The position numbers and the translations under genes are program-made. The notes beneath the pieces are model-generated. The model did not search any database. It was not told the DNA's origin and saw only the letters and a list, made by a program, of their open reading frames with translations. From contig NZ_JNYZ01000045.1 of NCBI RefSeq assembly GCF_000717335.1, forward strand, positions 1 through 61,592: 61,592 nucleotides of DNA. The letters are read 5' to 3'. The DNA comes from Amycolatopsis jejuensis. Lineage in GTDB: Bacteria; Actinomycetota; Actinomycetes; Mycobacteriales; Pseudonocardiaceae. Each line of letters begins with the position of its first letter. The first letter of the stretch is position 1. This document shows positions 44,559 to 53,933 of this stretch, piece by piece.

Positions 44559-46742
44559 GTGAACATGAGACGACTTGCCGTGCTTCGCCACGACGTGCCC
44601 GCCTCGCTCGTGGTTTTCCTTGTTGCCGTGCCGCTTTCGCTCGGGATTGCGCTTGCTTCCGGGGCGCCGATCGTCGCCGGGTTGATTGCGGCCGTTGTCG
44701 GTGGGGTCGTCGCCGGGGCGCTCGGGGGGTCTCCGCTGCAGGTCAGTGGGCCTGCGGCCGGGCTTACCGTGCTCATGGCCGAGACGATCACCACCTTCGG
44801 GTGGGCCGTCACCTGCCTCATCACCGTGCTCGCCGGGGCGCTGCAGATCCTGTTCGGGCTGAGCCGCGTTGCGCGTGCGGCGCTGGCCATTTCGCCCGCG
44901 ATCGTGCACGGGATGCTTGCCGGGATCGGGGTGACGATCGTTCTCGGGCAGCTGCACGTCATGCTCGGGGGGAAGGCGCAGAGTTCCGCGCTGGAGAACA
45001 TCACCCGCCTGCCCGGGCAGATCGTCGAGCACCACGGTGCGGCCGCGATGATCGGCCTGCTCACGCTCGCGATCCTGCTGGTGTGGCCGAAGCTGCCGAG
45101 TGTTGTCCGGAAGATCCCGGGTCCGCTGGCGGCCATCGCGGTCGCGACGGTCGTCTCGGTGGTGGCCGGGCTGACGCTGCCGCGCGTCGAACTGCCCGGT
45201 GACCTGCTGCAGATCCGGTTCACGCCGCAGCTGCCGGACGGTGGCTGGGCCCAGATCGCGGTCGCGGCGATCACCATTGCGCTGATCGCGAGCGTCGAGA
45301 GCCTGCTGTCCGCGGTCGCGGTCGACAAGCTGCAGAACGGCCCGCGGGCCAACCTCAACCGCGAGCTGATCGGTCAAGGCGCGGCGAACATGGTGTCCGG
45401 CGCATTCGGCGGCCTGCCGGTGACCGGTGTGATCGTGCGCAGTTCCACCAACGTCGCTGCCGGAGGGCGGACACGGGCGTCGGCGATCCTGCACGGTTTG
45501 TGGGTGCTGGTGTTCGTGGTCGCGCTGGCCGGCGTGCTGCGGTCGATCCCGCTGGCGGCGCTCGCCGGGCTGCTCGTGCACGTCGGCGCGAAGCTCGTCA
45601 ACCCGGGTCACCTGCGGCAGGTGCTGCGGCACGGCGACCTGCCGCTGTACCTCGTCACGATCGGCGGGGTGGTCGCGTTCGACCTGCTCACCGGTGTGAT
45701 TGCGGGCATCGTGCTGGCGTTGCTGCTGATGCTGAGCCGCACTGTGTGGACCGGCATCCACGTCGAGGAGCACGGCGGCGAGTGGCGCGTGATCGTCGAA
45801 GGGGTGCTCACGTTCCTGTCGGTACCCCGGCTCACGAAGGTGCTCGGCACGATCCCGGCGGGCTCGAAGGTCACCCTGGAACTGGTGGCCGACTACCTCG
45901 ACCACGCCGCGTTCGAAAGCCTTTCCGCTTGGCAGCAGGCGCACGAACGAGGCGGCGGCACGGTGACCGTCGACGAGATCGGGCATCCGTGGTTCGCCAA
46001 GGGCAAGGAAGGCCGTCCGACCGTCCGGCGCACCGCTGCCGCCCGTGCGGTACCGCGGTGGCTTGCGCCGTGGTCCGCGTGGCAGGCGGGCGACATGCCG
46101 GTGCCACGGCAGCGGACGCACCGCGGCGCGACCGAGTTCCAGCGCCGGGCCGCGCCGCTGCTCAAGGACATGCTCAGCGATCTCGCGAACGCCCAGCAGC
46201 CGCACACGTTGTTCATCACCTGCGGCGATTCCCGGATCGTGCCGAACCTGATCACCACGTCCGGTCCGGGCGACCTCTTCACCATCCGCAACATCGGCAA
46301 CCTCGTCGCGCCCGCGCAGGCGGACCCGTCGATGAACGCGGCGATCGAGTTCGCGGTCGGGGTGCTGCGGGTGCGGGAGATCGTGGTGTGCGGGCATTCC
46401 TCCTGCGGGGCGATGGGTGCGCTGGCCGGCGGTCCGCCGAAGGACAGCGCGCTGGCGAGCTGGCTGGTGCACGCCGAGCCGAGCAGGCATCGCGACGGCC
46501 CGGTGACCCTTGGCGATGGCCGTCCGGACCGGGAGGTGGACCGGCTGGCCCTGCACAACGTGCTGCAGCAGCTGGACCACCTGCGGGAGTACCCGCTGGT
46601 GGCCGAAGCCGAGGCACGCGGGGAGCTGGCGCTCACCGGGCTGTACTTCGACGTCGGCGCCGCACAGGTGTACCTGTCCGACCGGGCGACGGGCGCTTTC
46701 GTGGCGGCCGGTGCCCCGGCGGCAGCCCCGGCAGGCGGCTGA
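44559..46742 (+). CDS. SulP-family anion transporter fused to beta-carbonic anhydrase
   Basis: The 727-residue protein joins a SulP membrane domain (about 10-400, eleven or more helices, with LALAISPAIVHGMLAGIG and the NRELIGQGAANMVSGAFGG signature) to a STAS-like segment at about 405-480. A beta-carbonic anhydrase domain follows at 525-715 with Zn ligands C555 (TCGDSRI, dyad D557/R559), H613 and C616 (CGHSSCGAMG). SulP/CA fusions exist in other actinobacteria and are thought to import bicarbonate and equilibrate it with CO2. Start GTG 44559 or ATG 44565. Bicarbonate is a substrate of biotin carboxylases, which may explain the place among bio genes; that is inference. Confidence 0.92.
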   Translation: MNMRRLAVLRHDVPASLVVFLVAVPLSLGIALASGAPIVAGLIAAVVGGVVAGALGGSPLQVSGPAAGLTVLMAETITTFGWAVTCLITVLAGALQILFGLSRVARAALAISPAIVHGMLAGIGVTIVLGQLHVMLGGKAQSSALENITRLPGQIVEHHGAAAMIGLLTLAILLVWPKLPSVVRKIPGPLAAIAVATVVSVVAGLTLPRVELPGDLLQIRFTPQLPDGGWAQIAVAAITIALIASVESLLSAVAVDKLQNGPRANLNRELIGQGAANMVSGAFGGLPVTGVIVRSSTNVAAGGRTRASAILHGLWVLVFVVALAGVLRSIPLAALAGLLVHVGAKLVNPGHLRQVLRHGDLPLYLVTIGGVVAFDLLTGVIAGIVLALLLMLSRTVWTGIHVEEHGGEWRVIVEGVLTFLSVPRLTKVLGTIPAGSKVTLELVADYLDHAAFESLSAWQQAHERGGGTVTVDEIGHPWFAKGKEGRPTVRRTAAARAVPRWLAPWSAWQAGDMPVPRQRTHRGATEFQRRAAPLLKDMLSDLANAQQPHTLFITCGDSRIVPNLITTSGPGDLFTIRNIGNLVAPAQADPSMNAAIEFAVGVLRVREIVVCGHSSCGAMGALAGGPPKDSALASWLVHAEPSRHRDGPVTLGDGRPDREVDRLALHNVLQQLDHLREYPLVAEAEARGELALTGLYFDVGAAQVYLSDRATGAFVAAGAPAAAPAGG

Positions 46743-46779
46743 GCACGGCCGCGCGTGGTGCGGGCGTGGTGCGGGTGAC

Positions 46780-46785
46780 TATGTT
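46780..46785 (+). promoter_or_regulatory. -10 element of predicted near-leaderless bioD promoter
   Basis: TATGTT, eight bases, then GTG at 46794. It lies in the 51-bp gap after the SulP fusion gene. Confidence 0.45.
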
Positions 46786-46793
46786 GATGGCCC

Positions 46794-47519
46794 GTGACCA
46801 TGCTCGTGATGACGGGGACCGGGACCGGAGTCGGCAAGACGGTCGCCACGGCGGCGATCGCGGCGCTGGCCCTCGCACAGGGACAGCGCGTCGCGGTGCT
46901 GAAACCGGCGCAGACCGGGGTGCTTCCCGGGGAGGCCGGTGACCTCGACGAGGTCGTCCGGCTGGTCGGCAAGGACGTCACCACCCGCGAGCTGCGCCGG
47001 TACCCGGATCCGCTGTCGCCGGAAGCCGCGGCCCGGCGCAGCGGCCTGCCCACCGTCGGGCCCGGCGAGATCGCCGCGGCCGCCGGCGAGCTCGACGCCC
47101 TCCACGACCTCACGCTCGTGGAGGGCGCGGGCGGGCTGCTGGTCCGCTTCGACCCGCAGGGCAGCGGCCTGGCCGACGTCGCTTGGTCGCTCGGCGCTCC
47201 GGTCGTCGTGGTCGCCGAAGCCGGGCTCGGCACGCTCAACGCGACCGCGCTCACCGCCGAGGTCGCGACGCGGCGCGGGCTGAACGTGGTCGGCGTCGTG
47301 ATCGGGTCGTGGCCCGCGGAACCGGACCTGGCGGCGCTGGAAAACCTGCGTGACCTGCCGGTCGCGGCCGGGGCTCCGCTGCTCGGCGTGCTTCCGGCAG
47401 GGCTGGGTGAAGCGGACCACGATACGTTTGCCGAACAGGCGCGGACCGGGTTGTCGCCCTGGTTCGGCGGGCAGTTCGACCCTGAGGTGTTCACCGCCGA
47501 AGCAACCGCATCGCAATGA
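46794..47519 (+). CDS. bioD: ATP-dependent dethiobiotin synthetase BioD
   Basis: BioD closes the ureido ring of dethiobiotin using CO2 and ATP. The 241-residue P-loop protein has [20 protein letters not shown] near the start, [11 protein letters not shown], and the conserved [11 protein letters not shown]. It also has the ring-closing region [20 protein letters not shown]. Length is normal. GTG 46794 and ATG 46800 are alternative starts. CO2 is a direct substrate, and the gene follows a bicarbonate transporter/carbonic anhydrase gene. bioB follows 76 bases downstream. Confidence 0.94.
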   Translation: MTMLVMTGTGTGVGKTVATAAIAALALAQGQRVAVLKPAQTGVLPGEAGDLDEVVRLVGKDVTTRELRRYPDPLSPEAAARRSGLPTVGPGEIAAAAGELDALHDLTLVEGAGGLLVRFDPQGSGLADVAWSLGAPVVVVAEAGLGTLNATALTAEVATRRGLNVVGVVIGSWPAEPDLAALENLRDLPVAAGAPLLGVLPAGLGEADHDTFAEQARTGLSPWFGGQFDPEVFTAEATASQ

Positions 47520-47595
47520 CGTGAGCAGCCTCGCACCCCTGGCCGGCCCGGGCTCAGGCACGATGGCACGGTTCACGCGAACTGAGGAGTCAAAA

Positions 47596-48615
47596 GTGAC
47601 CGCAGCCCCGCAGACGACCGGCGACGTTCTGGCCGTCGCCCGTGAGCAGGTGCTCGAGCGTGGGGAGGGGCTGTCCGAGCAGCAGGTCCTCGCGGTGCTG
47701 CAGCTGCCCGACGACCGCCTCGCCGACGCGCTGCAGCTCGCGCACGAGGTGCGGATGCGGTGGTGCGGGCCGGAGGTGGAGGTCGAGGGCATCATCAGCC
47801 TCAAGACCGGCGGCTGCCCCGAGGACTGTCACTTCTGCTCGCAGTCCGGCCGTTTTCCGACGCCCGTGCGGTCGGCCTGGCTGGACATCCCCGGCCTGGT
47901 CAAGGCCGCCCGGCAGACGCGGGAGACCGGGGCGAGCGAGTTCTGCATCGTGGCTGCCGTGCGCGGGCCGGACCAGCGGTTGCTGTCGCAGGTCCGCGAA
48001 GGGGTGCGGGCGATTCGCGAGGACGGCAACGACATCCAGATCGCCTGCTCGCTCGGCATGCTCACGCAGGAGCAGGTGGACGAGCTGGTCGAGATGGGTG
48101 TGCACCGCTACAACCACAACCTCGAGACGGCGCGTTCGCACTTCCCGGAGGTCGTCACCACGCACACGTGGGAAGAGCGCTGGGACACGCTGCGGATGGT
48201 CGGCGAGGCGGGCATGGAGGTGTGCTGCGGCGGGATCATCGGCATGGGCGAGACGGTGGAGCAGCGTGCGGAGTTCGCCGTGCAGCTGGTCGAGCTCGAC
48301 CCGCACGAGGTGCCGATGAACTTCCTCATCCCGCAGCCCGGTACGCCTTACGAGCACTACGAAATCGTCGAGGGCCGCGACGCCTTGCGCACCATTGCGG
48401 CGTTCCGGCTCGCGATGCCGCGGACGATGCTGCGGTTCGCCGGCGGACGCGAGCTCACACTCGGCGACCTCGGGGCCGAAAAGGGCATGCTGGGCGGGAT
48501 CAATGCGATCATCGTCGGCAACTACCTGACGAATCTGGGTCGTCCGGCGAACGCGGACCTGGAGATGCTCGAGGAGCTCAAGATGCCGGTGAAGGCGCTC
48601 AGTGACAGCCTCTGA
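47596..48615 (+). CDS. bioB: Biotin synthase BioB
   Basis: BioB is a radical SAM enzyme that inserts sulfur into dethiobiotin. The 339-residue product has C74, C78 and C81 in [14 protein letters not shown] for the [4Fe-4S] cluster. It has further conserved parts ([37 protein letters not shown]) and the arginine-containing [14 protein letters not shown] near the auxiliary cluster. GTG 47596 follows GAGGAG; ATG 47563 is a longer option. The 3' end overlaps bsaP by 14 bases, which suggests coupled synthesis. Confidence 0.95.
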   Translation: MTAAPQTTGDVLAVAREQVLERGEGLSEQQVLAVLQLPDDRLADALQLAHEVRMRWCGPEVEVEGIISLKTGGCPEDCHFCSQSGRFPTPVRSAWLDIPGLVKAARQTRETGASEFCIVAAVRGPDQRLLSQVREGVRAIREDGNDIQIACSLGMLTQEQVDELVEMGVHRYNHNLETARSHFPEVVTTHTWEERWDTLRMVGEAGMEVCCGGIIGMGETVEQRAEFAVQLVELDPHEVPMNFLIPQPGTPYEHYEIVEGRDALRTIAAFRLAMPRTMLRFAGGRELTLGDLGAEKGMLGGINAIIVGNYLTNLGRPANADLEMLEELKMPVKALSDSL

Positions 48616-48811
48616 CGCACCGGCGTTCTGCGTCCACTGTGGACAGCCGGCGCCCGGCGGCGAGGACCACGAGGCGTGCCACAACCCGCGTACCGTGCTG
48701 GAACCGCCGCGGTACTGCCGGTTCTGCGCGCGGCGGATGGTGGTGCAGGTGACGCCGGTCGGCTGGACCGCGCGGTGCAGCAGGCACGGGGAGACCGCGA
48801 GCCGCGGATGA
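48602..48811 (+). CDS. bsaP: Biotin synthase auxiliary protein BsaP
   Basis: The 69-residue Cys-rich protein has C10/C13 (FCVHCG), C26, C39/C42 (YCRFCARR) and C59. Two C-x2-C pairs are compatible with metal or Fe-S binding. In mycobacteria a small Cys-rich protein encoded right after bioB (BsaP) is required for BioB activity. Position, size and cysteine pattern agree, but I have not aligned them. GTG 48602 lies within the bioB 3' end. Alternative: an unrelated zinc-ribbon protein. Confidence 0.75.
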   Translation: MTASDAPAFCVHCGQPAPGGEDHEACHNPRTVLEPPRYCRFCARRMVVQVTPVGWTARCSRHGETASRG

Positions 48812-48869
48812 CCCGGGCGGACGCGACCGGTTACGCTCGGTCCGCACACGCGCAGGGAAGGAGTCCGGG

Positions 48870-49469
48870 GTGGTCGAATCCGCGGGCAAGGCGGCACACC
48901 GGTCGTCGGCGGTCGCCGACACGTGGTCGGTGCCGGTGCTGTTCCCGCCGCAGCGTCCGCGGGTGGTGGTGAAGGCCGATCTGCTGCCTGCCGTGAGCGT
49001 GCTGTCCACTGCTGCGCTGCTGGGTATCCCGCTGGGCTGGCTGTGGTCGTTGCTGGCGCCGCCGCAGCAGGTGCGCGTGATCAGCGCGGACGGCCGGTTG
49101 GTGCCGCTGGAGCTCGAGAGCTGGCACCGGTTCGACGACCTCGCGGTGTTCGGGTTCCTGGCGATGGCTACCGGGTTGCTGATCGGGCTGGTGGTGTGGT
49201 TCCTGCGGGAGCGGCGGGGGCCGGTGGTGTTCGTGGCTGCAGTGGGTGGGGCGCTGCTGGCGGCGTGGCTGGGGACGCAGATGGGGCCTGCGTTTGCCAA
49301 TGCCCGGTACTCGGTGGAGGCGCCGCCTGCGCTGGGTGCGGTGATTGCGCAGGCGCCTCGGCTGGAGTCCGGGTGGGTCGTTTTGGCGGCGCCGGTGCTG
49401 ACTTGTTTGGTCTATGCGTTGATGACTGCTTGGAATGGGCGGGAGGATTTGGGTCGCCGTCTGGGGTGA
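48870..49469 (+). CDS. DUF2567 membrane protein
   Basis: The 199-residue protein has about four membrane helices: VSVLSTAALLGIPLGWLWSL, FLAMATGLLIGLVVWFL, VVFVAAVGGALLAAWLG and WVVLAAPVLTCLVYALM. A short loop carries RVISADGRLVPLELESWHRF. The family is restricted to actinobacteria, and a member follows bioB and its auxiliary gene in mycobacteria (Rv1591), so the place is conserved. Function is unknown. It converges on the LON-domain gene. Confidence 0.82.
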   Translation: MVESAGKAAHRSSAVADTWSVPVLFPPQRPRVVVKADLLPAVSVLSTAALLGIPLGWLWSLLAPPQQVRVISADGRLVPLELESWHRFDDLAVFGFLAMATGLLIGLVVWFLRERRGPVVFVAAVGGALLAAWLGTQMGPAFANARYSVEAPPALGAVIAQAPRLESGWVVLAAPVLTCLVYALMTAWNGREDLGRRLG

Positions 49470-49522
49470 GTTCGGCTCGGGGGAATTGTTGCGGTGGGGC
49501 ACCCCGAAGCTTGATTGTGACG

Positions 49523-49581
49523 ACGGTCTGGGGTTGCTTGTCAAGGCGGGAAAGATGCCTTGACAAGCAACCCCAGACCGT
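49523..49581. repeat. Perfect 25-bp inverted repeat with 9-base loop
   Basis: The left arm 49523-49547 starts ACGGTCTGGGGTTGCTTGTC. The right arm 49557-49581 is its exact reverse complement, and the loop is GGGAAAGAT. The stem is longer and more perfect than ordinary terminators, and GTTTTGG follows. It lies in the gap between the converging DUF2567 and LON-domain genes, 85 bases before a family-A palindrome, and shares no sequence with it. Confidence 0.9.
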
Positions 49582-49666
49582 GTTTTGGCTTCGGATCGGG
49601 GTGCAGGGCCGGGTCTGGGTGCCCGGCCTCGTTGGGTGCGCGGGTGCGGCTGGGGTGGTGGAGGAA

Positions 49667-49730
49667 GAAAGGCTGTGAAGGGAACCTTGAGGGAATCTGA
49701 TTCCGTGAAGGTGGCCTTCACGGACCTTTC
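49667..49730. repeat. Palindromic repeat family A, diverged copy (DUF2567/LON junction)
   Basis: The same plan as the 13499 and 19027 copies (GTGAAGGGAACC, GGGAATCTGATTCC, then CCTTCACGGA), but with CTTGAG for CATGAG and GGTGGCC for GGTTCCC. The stem extends outward with GAAAGG/CCTTTC. It reaches the stop codon of the LON-domain gene. Confidence 0.82.
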
Positions 49731-50445
49731 AGTTCAAATCGGCGGGCTTGGTGAAACCGGCCAGTTCTGTGGGGGGTAGGGGGACTGCGCCGAGGGTTTC
49801 CAGGAAACCTGCCTCGCGGGTCAGCAGGCGGCAGGCGATGCGCAGGCGGCGCAGGGGGTGGGTTTCCTCCAGTAGCAGCTGGCGGTCTTCCAACGGTAGG
49901 AGGCAGTCTGCGGCCAGTTCGTACGCCAGGTCGGCCAGGTCGGCGTCGTCGTGGGGGGCTCGCCAGTCGTCGGCGTGCCAGGCTGCTTCGCAGTAGCGCT
50001 GGTGGGCCGCGCGGGCTACGTCGGCCAGCTGGTGGCCGGTGGCTTCCGCGGATGGCGGGACCGGGTCGTCCGGCAGCCATTCCACCACGGCCATCAGGTA
50101 CGGCGCCGCTGCCGGGTGGAGTTCGCGCAGGAGGAAGCGGCGGGCGGCGCGGGTGACCACGTCGTAGCGGCCGTCGGGGAGGCGTTTTGCTTCGCGTAAC
50201 ACCGTGCTGCAGCCCACGCCGTACACATGGTCCAGACCACTGACCTCGCGGACGAGCGGGGCGCGCAGGGCGACCACGCCGAACTCCTGGCCGGGTACCA
50301 CGCCGCTCACCAGGTCGGCGGTGAGCTGCCGGTAGCGCGGTTCGAAGATGTGCAGCGGCAGGTGGGTACCCGGGAGCAGGACGGTCTGCAGCGGGAACAA
50401 CGGCAGGGTCGCCGTGTCGCTGGGGTGCTGCTCCGGCTCGGTCAC
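49729..50445 (-). CDS. LON substrate-binding domain protein
   Basis: The 238-residue protein starts with the LON N-terminal fold: LPLFPLQTVLLPGTHLPLHI, then FEPRYRQL and GVGCSTVLREAKRLPDGRYD. It lacks the ATPase and protease domains of Lon protease. Stand-alone LON-domain proteins may bind unfolded protein or act as adaptors; here function is unknown. GTG 50445 is supported by TACCGT six bases upstream. In mycobacteria a comparable gene also lies near nadA. Confidence 0.85.
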   Translation of the reverse strand: MTEPEQHPSDTATLPLFPLQTVLLPGTHLPLHIFEPRYRQLTADLVSGVVPGQEFGVVALRAPLVREVSGLDHVYGVGCSTVLREAKRLPDGRYDVVTRAARRFLLRELHPAAAPYLMAVVEWLPDDPVPPSAEATGHQLADVARAAHQRYCEAAWHADDWRAPHDDADLADLAYELAADCLLPLEDRQLLLEETHPLRRLRIACRLLTREAGFLETLGAVPLPPTELAGFTKPADLN

Positions 50446-50451
50446 GCGTCC

Positions 50452-50457
50452 ACGGTA
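50452..50457 (-). promoter_or_regulatory. -10 element of predicted leaderless promoter (LON-domain gene)
   Basis: The minus strand reads TACCGT, six bases, then GTG at 50445. Confidence 0.5.
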
Positions 50458-50486
50458 CGGGTACCGGCGCGGCGGCGCAGTTCGTG

Positions 50487-51185
50487 TCACCGCCCCGGTG
50501 GGGGTTTCAGCACGGCGAACGGGTCGGTGATTTGCATGCCCTTGCCCGCGAAGGAAAACAGCGCCGCGGGACGGCCGCCTGCCCGGCCTGGGGTGGTCGT
50601 GTGCCCGGTGGGGACGAGCAGGCCGCGCCGCTGCAGTACGCGTTGCAGGTTGGTGGCCGACACCTTGTACCCCAGCGCCGCGGAATACAGCCCGCGCAGC
50701 GCGGAAACCGTGAACTCTTCCGGGGCCAGTGCGAAGCCCAGGTTGGTGTAGCTCAGCTTGGACCGCAGCCGGTCGCGGGCGCGCAGCACGATCGCCTCGT
50801 GGTCGAACGCCGTGCGGGGCAATGCGTCCACGTCGTGCCATTCGGTGTCCTCCGGGACCGCCGGGTCGACGTCGGAGGGGACCAGGCCGAGGAAGGCGGT
50901 CGCCACGACCCGTGGGCCCGGCACCCGGTCCGGCGCGCTGAACACCGAAAGCTGCTCGACGTGCTTGAGCTGGCGGACGTCGACCTTCTCCGCGAGCTGG
51001 CGCCGGATCGAGGTCTCGACGTCCTCGTCCGGGCGCAACCGGCCGCCGGGCAGCGACCAGCGGCCCAGGTGCGGGTCGAGTGCTCTGCGCCACAGCAGCA
51101 CGCGCAGTGTGTCCGAGCGCACTTGAAGGACTGCTGCCAGAACCTCGTGGGCGAGGGGGGCCCTGGTGTTAAGATGACTTCGCAC
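50487..51185 (-). CDS. NrtR-family Nudix-like transcriptional regulator of NAD synthesis
   Basis: The 232-residue protein has an N-terminal Nudix-like domain ([20 protein letters not shown], then [20 protein letters not shown]) in which the Nudix box is altered, as in NrtR repressors. A C-terminal winged helix follows ([20 protein letters not shown], then [16 protein letters not shown]). NrtR proteins sense ADP-ribose or related NAD-linked metabolites and repress NAD biosynthesis genes. It is divergent from nadABC, with a perfect inverted repeat in between. The GTG 51185 start has a perfect TATAAT eight bases upstream. Confidence 0.87.
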   Translation of the reverse strand: MRSHLNTRAPLAHEVLAAVLQVRSDTLRVLLWRRALDPHLGRWSLPGGRLRPDEDVETSIRRQLAEKVDVRQLKHVEQLSVFSAPDRVPGPRVVATAFLGLVPSDVDPAVPEDTEWHDVDALPRTAFDHEAIVLRARDRLRSKLSYTNLGFALAPEEFTVSALRGLYSAALGYKVSATNLQRVLQRRGLLVPTGHTTTPGRAGGRPAALFSFAGKGMQITDPFAVLKPPPGR

Positions 51186-51210
51186 GGTTTTCGATTATAA
51201 GGCGAAAACC
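51186..51210. promoter_or_regulatory. Candidate NrtR operator and divergent promoter (nrtR/nadABC)
   Basis: GGTTTTCG (51186-51193) and CGAAAACC (51203-51210) form a perfect 8-bp inverted repeat with a nine-base AT-rich centre, ATTATAAGG. The centre reads TATAAT on the minus strand, the -10 box of the regulator gene. On the plus strand it gives TTATAA for nadA. A repressor bound here would block both promoters. Confidence 0.72.
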
Positions 51211-51273
51211 AGGCGGAGCGGAACCGGGGGCAGACCCGGTCCCGAGGTCGGTGAAGTTCGAGAGGGCCACGAC

Positions 51274-52284
51274 ATGACCACCACGCTTGATGCGGACCTG
51301 ACTCCTTACGGCGGGGTCGAGGCGGACGCGGACTGGGCGGCGCGGGTACGGGAGCTCGCCACGAAACGCGACGCGGTGCTGCTCGCGCACAACTACCAGG
51401 TCCCGGAGATCCAGGACATCGCCGACTTCACCGGCGACTCCCTCGCGCTCAGCCGGATCGCGGCGAACAGTGACGCGTCCACGATCGTCTTCTGCGGCGT
51501 GCACTTCATGGCCGAGACGGCGAAGATCCTCGCGCCGGAGAAGACGGTGCTGATCCCCGACGCGCGGGCCGGCTGCTCGCTCGCCGATTCCATCACCGGC
51601 GAGCAGCTGCGCGCCTGGAAGGCCGAGCACCCGGGCGCGGTCGTGGTCTCCTACGTCAACACCACGGCCGAGGTGAAGGCCGAGACCGACATCTGCTGCA
51701 CGTCGTCGAACGCGGTCGACGTGGTCGCCTCGATCCCGGCTGACCAGGAGGTTTTGTTCCTGCCCGACCAGTTCCTCGGCGCGCACGTCAAGCGCGTCAC
51801 CGGGCGGGACAACGTGCACGTGTGGGCCGGAGAGTGCCACGTGCACGCGGGCATCAACGGCGCCGAGCTGGCCGCGCGCGCCGAGGAGGACCCGGACGCG
51901 GACCTGTTCATCCACCCCGAATGCGGGTGCGCGACGTCGGCGCTGTACCTGGCGGGCGAGGGCGCGGTGGCCCCGGAGCGGGTGAAGATCCTGTCCACCG
52001 GCGACATGGTGCACGCGGCGCGCGACACGAAGGCGCGGTCGGTGCTGGTGGCCACCGAGATCGGCATGATCCACCAGCTGCGCAAGGCCGCGCCGGAGAT
52101 CGACTTCCGCGCGGTGAACGACCGGGCGTCGTGCCGGTACATGAAGATGATCACCCCCGCCGCGCTGCTGCGGTGCCTCACCGAGGGAGCCGACGAGGTG
52201 CACGTGGACGCGGAAACGGCGGCCCGGGCCCGCGCGTCGGTGCAGCGGATGATCGAGATTGGGCAGCCCGGCGGTGGGGAATGA
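51274..52284 (+). CDS. nadA: Quinolinate synthase NadA
   Basis: NadA condenses iminoaspartate with dihydroxyacetone phosphate to quinolinate, using a [4Fe-4S] cluster. The 336-residue product has [20 protein letters not shown] at the start, [34 protein letters not shown] and CRYMKMITP, which carry the conserved cysteines. ATG 51274 follows GAGAGGG. It overlaps nadB by four bases (ATGA). The Fe-S cluster may depend on ErpA encoded at 17269. Confidence 0.95.
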   Translation: MTTTLDADLTPYGGVEADADWAARVRELATKRDAVLLAHNYQVPEIQDIADFTGDSLALSRIAANSDASTIVFCGVHFMAETAKILAPEKTVLIPDARAGCSLADSITGEQLRAWKAEHPGAVVVSYVNTTAEVKAETDICCTSSNAVDVVASIPADQEVLFLPDQFLGAHVKRVTGRDNVHVWAGECHVHAGINGAELAARAEEDPDADLFIHPECGCATSALYLAGEGAVAPERVKILSTGDMVHAARDTKARSVLVATEIGMIHQLRKAAPEIDFRAVNDRASCRYMKMITPAALLRCLTEGADEVHVDAETAARARASVQRMIEIGQPGGGE

Positions 52285-53933
52285 CCGGCCCGGTTAATGA
52301 CCAACAGGCGAAAACCCCGCTGTGCCCACGCTGGGAGGCGCGCGCCGACCTGGTCGTGATCGGCAGCGGCGTCGCCGGGTTAACCGCGGCGCTGCGGGCC
52401 CGTGAGCTCGGGTTGCACGTCCTGGTGGTCACCAAGGCGGCGGTCGCGGACGGCAACACCCGCTGGGCACAGGGCGGCGTCGCCGTGGTGCTCGACGGCG
52501 AACGCGACGCGGACGACACCGTCGAGAAACACACGGCGGACACTCTCACCGCCGGGGCCGGGCTCTGCGATGAGGACGCCGTGCGGTCGATCCTTCTCGG
52601 CGGTCCGGCGGCGGTGAACGCGTTGCGCGCCAACGGTGCGGTGTTCGACCACGAGTCCGGCGGCCTGTCGCGGACCCGTGAGGGCGGGCACAGCGCGTTC
52701 CGCGTGATCCACGCGGGCGGCGACGCGACCGGCGCGGAGGTCGAGCGCACTCTGGTCGCGCAGGCCGGGGAGCGGCGGATTCCAGTGCTGGAGCACCACA
52801 TTGCCGTCGACGCGCTGCGGACGCCCGCTGGCGAGGTGTCCGGCGTGACGGTGCTCGACCGCAATGGCGTACCGGGAGTCGTCCGGGCGTCCGCGGTGGT
52901 GCTGGCCAGCGGCGGGATCGGGCAGCTGTACCAGGCGACGTCCAATCCCGAGATCGCGACCGGTGACGGGCTGGCGCTCGCGCTGCGGGCCGGGGCGACG
53001 GTCGCGGACATCGAGTTCCTGCAGTTCCACCCCACGGTCCTGTTCACGCCGGGCGCGCGAGGGCGGTGTCCGCTCGTCACCGAGGCGGTGCGCGGCGAGG
53101 GTGGAACACTGGTCGACGGCGCTGGCGCCTCGGTGATGGCGGGCGTACATCCGCTGGGTGACCTGGCTCCGCGTGACGTTGTCGCAGCGGCGATCACCCG
53201 GCGGCAGGCGCTGGCGCCGGGCGGGATCGACGACCACGTTTTCCTTGACGCCACAGGAATTCCCGGCTTCGCGAAGCGGTTCCCCACGGTGTACGCGGCA
53301 TGTCAGGCGCTGGGGATCGACCCGGCGGTGGACGGCATCCCGGTCACGCCTGCCGCGCATTTCTCGTGCGGCGGTGTGGTGACCACTGCGGACGGACGGT
53401 CGACTGTGCGCGGGCTGTACGCGGCGGGTGAGGTGGCTCGTACCGGTCTGCACGGGGCGAACCGGTTGGCGTCCAACAGTTTGCTCGAAGGTCTGGTGGT
53501 GGGGCAGCGGGCGGCCGAGGCCGTGGCTGCGGACCTTGCCGCCGGGCTGCTGCCGGACCCGTCGCGGGGCCGGTTGCCGGAGCGGACGTCGGCGCCTGCG
53601 GCGGAACGTGATGCGCTGCAACGGGTGATGAGCCGGTACGCGGCCATCGGGCGGGACGCCGACGGCCTCGCCGCCGCCGGGTCGGTGCTCGATTTGTCCA
53701 CTCAGGACAGTCCGTTGTGGACGCACAAGGCCGTCGAGGACGCGGCACTTACCTTGGTGGCGCAGGCAATGCTTTCGGCGGCTGCGCTGCGGACGGAATC
53801 GCGAGGCTGTCACGTGCGGTCGGACTTCCCGGAACGGGACGAGAACAGGTGGCGCCGGAGCCAGGTGATCCGGCTGAGCCCGTCGGGGCAGCCGGTGCTG
53901 GCCGAGGCGGCGTCGCTGGAAGGAGTGGCATGA
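52281..53933 (+). CDS. nadB: L-aspartate oxidase NadB
   Basis: NadB oxidises aspartate to iminoaspartate for NadA. The 550-residue flavoprotein has the FAD motif [20 protein letters not shown] near residue 26, [31 protein letters not shown] and the catalytic-region LQFHPTVLF. It also has the C-terminal HFSCGGVVT with [21 protein letters not shown] 52281 overlaps the nadA stop, and its own stop overlaps nadC. An aspartate-oxidase-type NadB is expected for aerobic actinobacteria. Confidence 0.95.
   Translation: MTGPVNDQQAKTPLCPRWEARADLVVIGSGVAGLTAALRARELGLHVLVVTKAAVADGNTRWAQGGVAVVLDGERDADDTVEKHTADTLTAGAGLCDEDAVRSILLGGPAAVNALRANGAVFDHESGGLSRTREGGHSAFRVIHAGGDATGAEVERTLVAQAGERRIPVLEHHIAVDALRTPAGEVSGVTVLDRNGVPGVVRASAVVLASGGIGQLYQATSNPEIATGDGLALALRAGATVADIEFLQFHPTVLFTPGARGRCPLVTEAVRGEGGTLVDGAGASVMAGVHPLGDLAPRDVVAAAITRRQALAPGGIDDHVFLDATGIPGFAKRFPTVYAACQALGIDPAVDGIPVTPAAHFSCGGVVTTADGRSTVRGLYAAGEVARTGLHGANRLASNSLLEGLVVGQRAAEAVAADLAAGLLPDPSRGRLPERTSAPAAERDALQRVMSRYAAIGRDADGLAAAGSVLDLSTQDSPLWTHKAVEDAALTLVAQAMLSAAALRTESRGCHVRSDFPERDENRWRRSQVIRLSPSGQPVLAEAASLEGVA

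Noticed and set aside
43768..44562. 264-codon open frame across the bioA-SulP gap
   Set aside because: The frame stays open only because the 30-bp repeat is a multiple of three; opposite-strand frames are open too. There is no recognisable domain.
44695..44703. Another TTGTCGGTG damage-promoter element
   Set aside because: It lies inside the SulP coding region, and the position eight bases downstream is GC-rich with no TAnnnT.
49729..50445. Lon protease
   Set aside because: Only the N-terminal LON domain is present; the AAA+ and Ser/Lys protease domains are missing.
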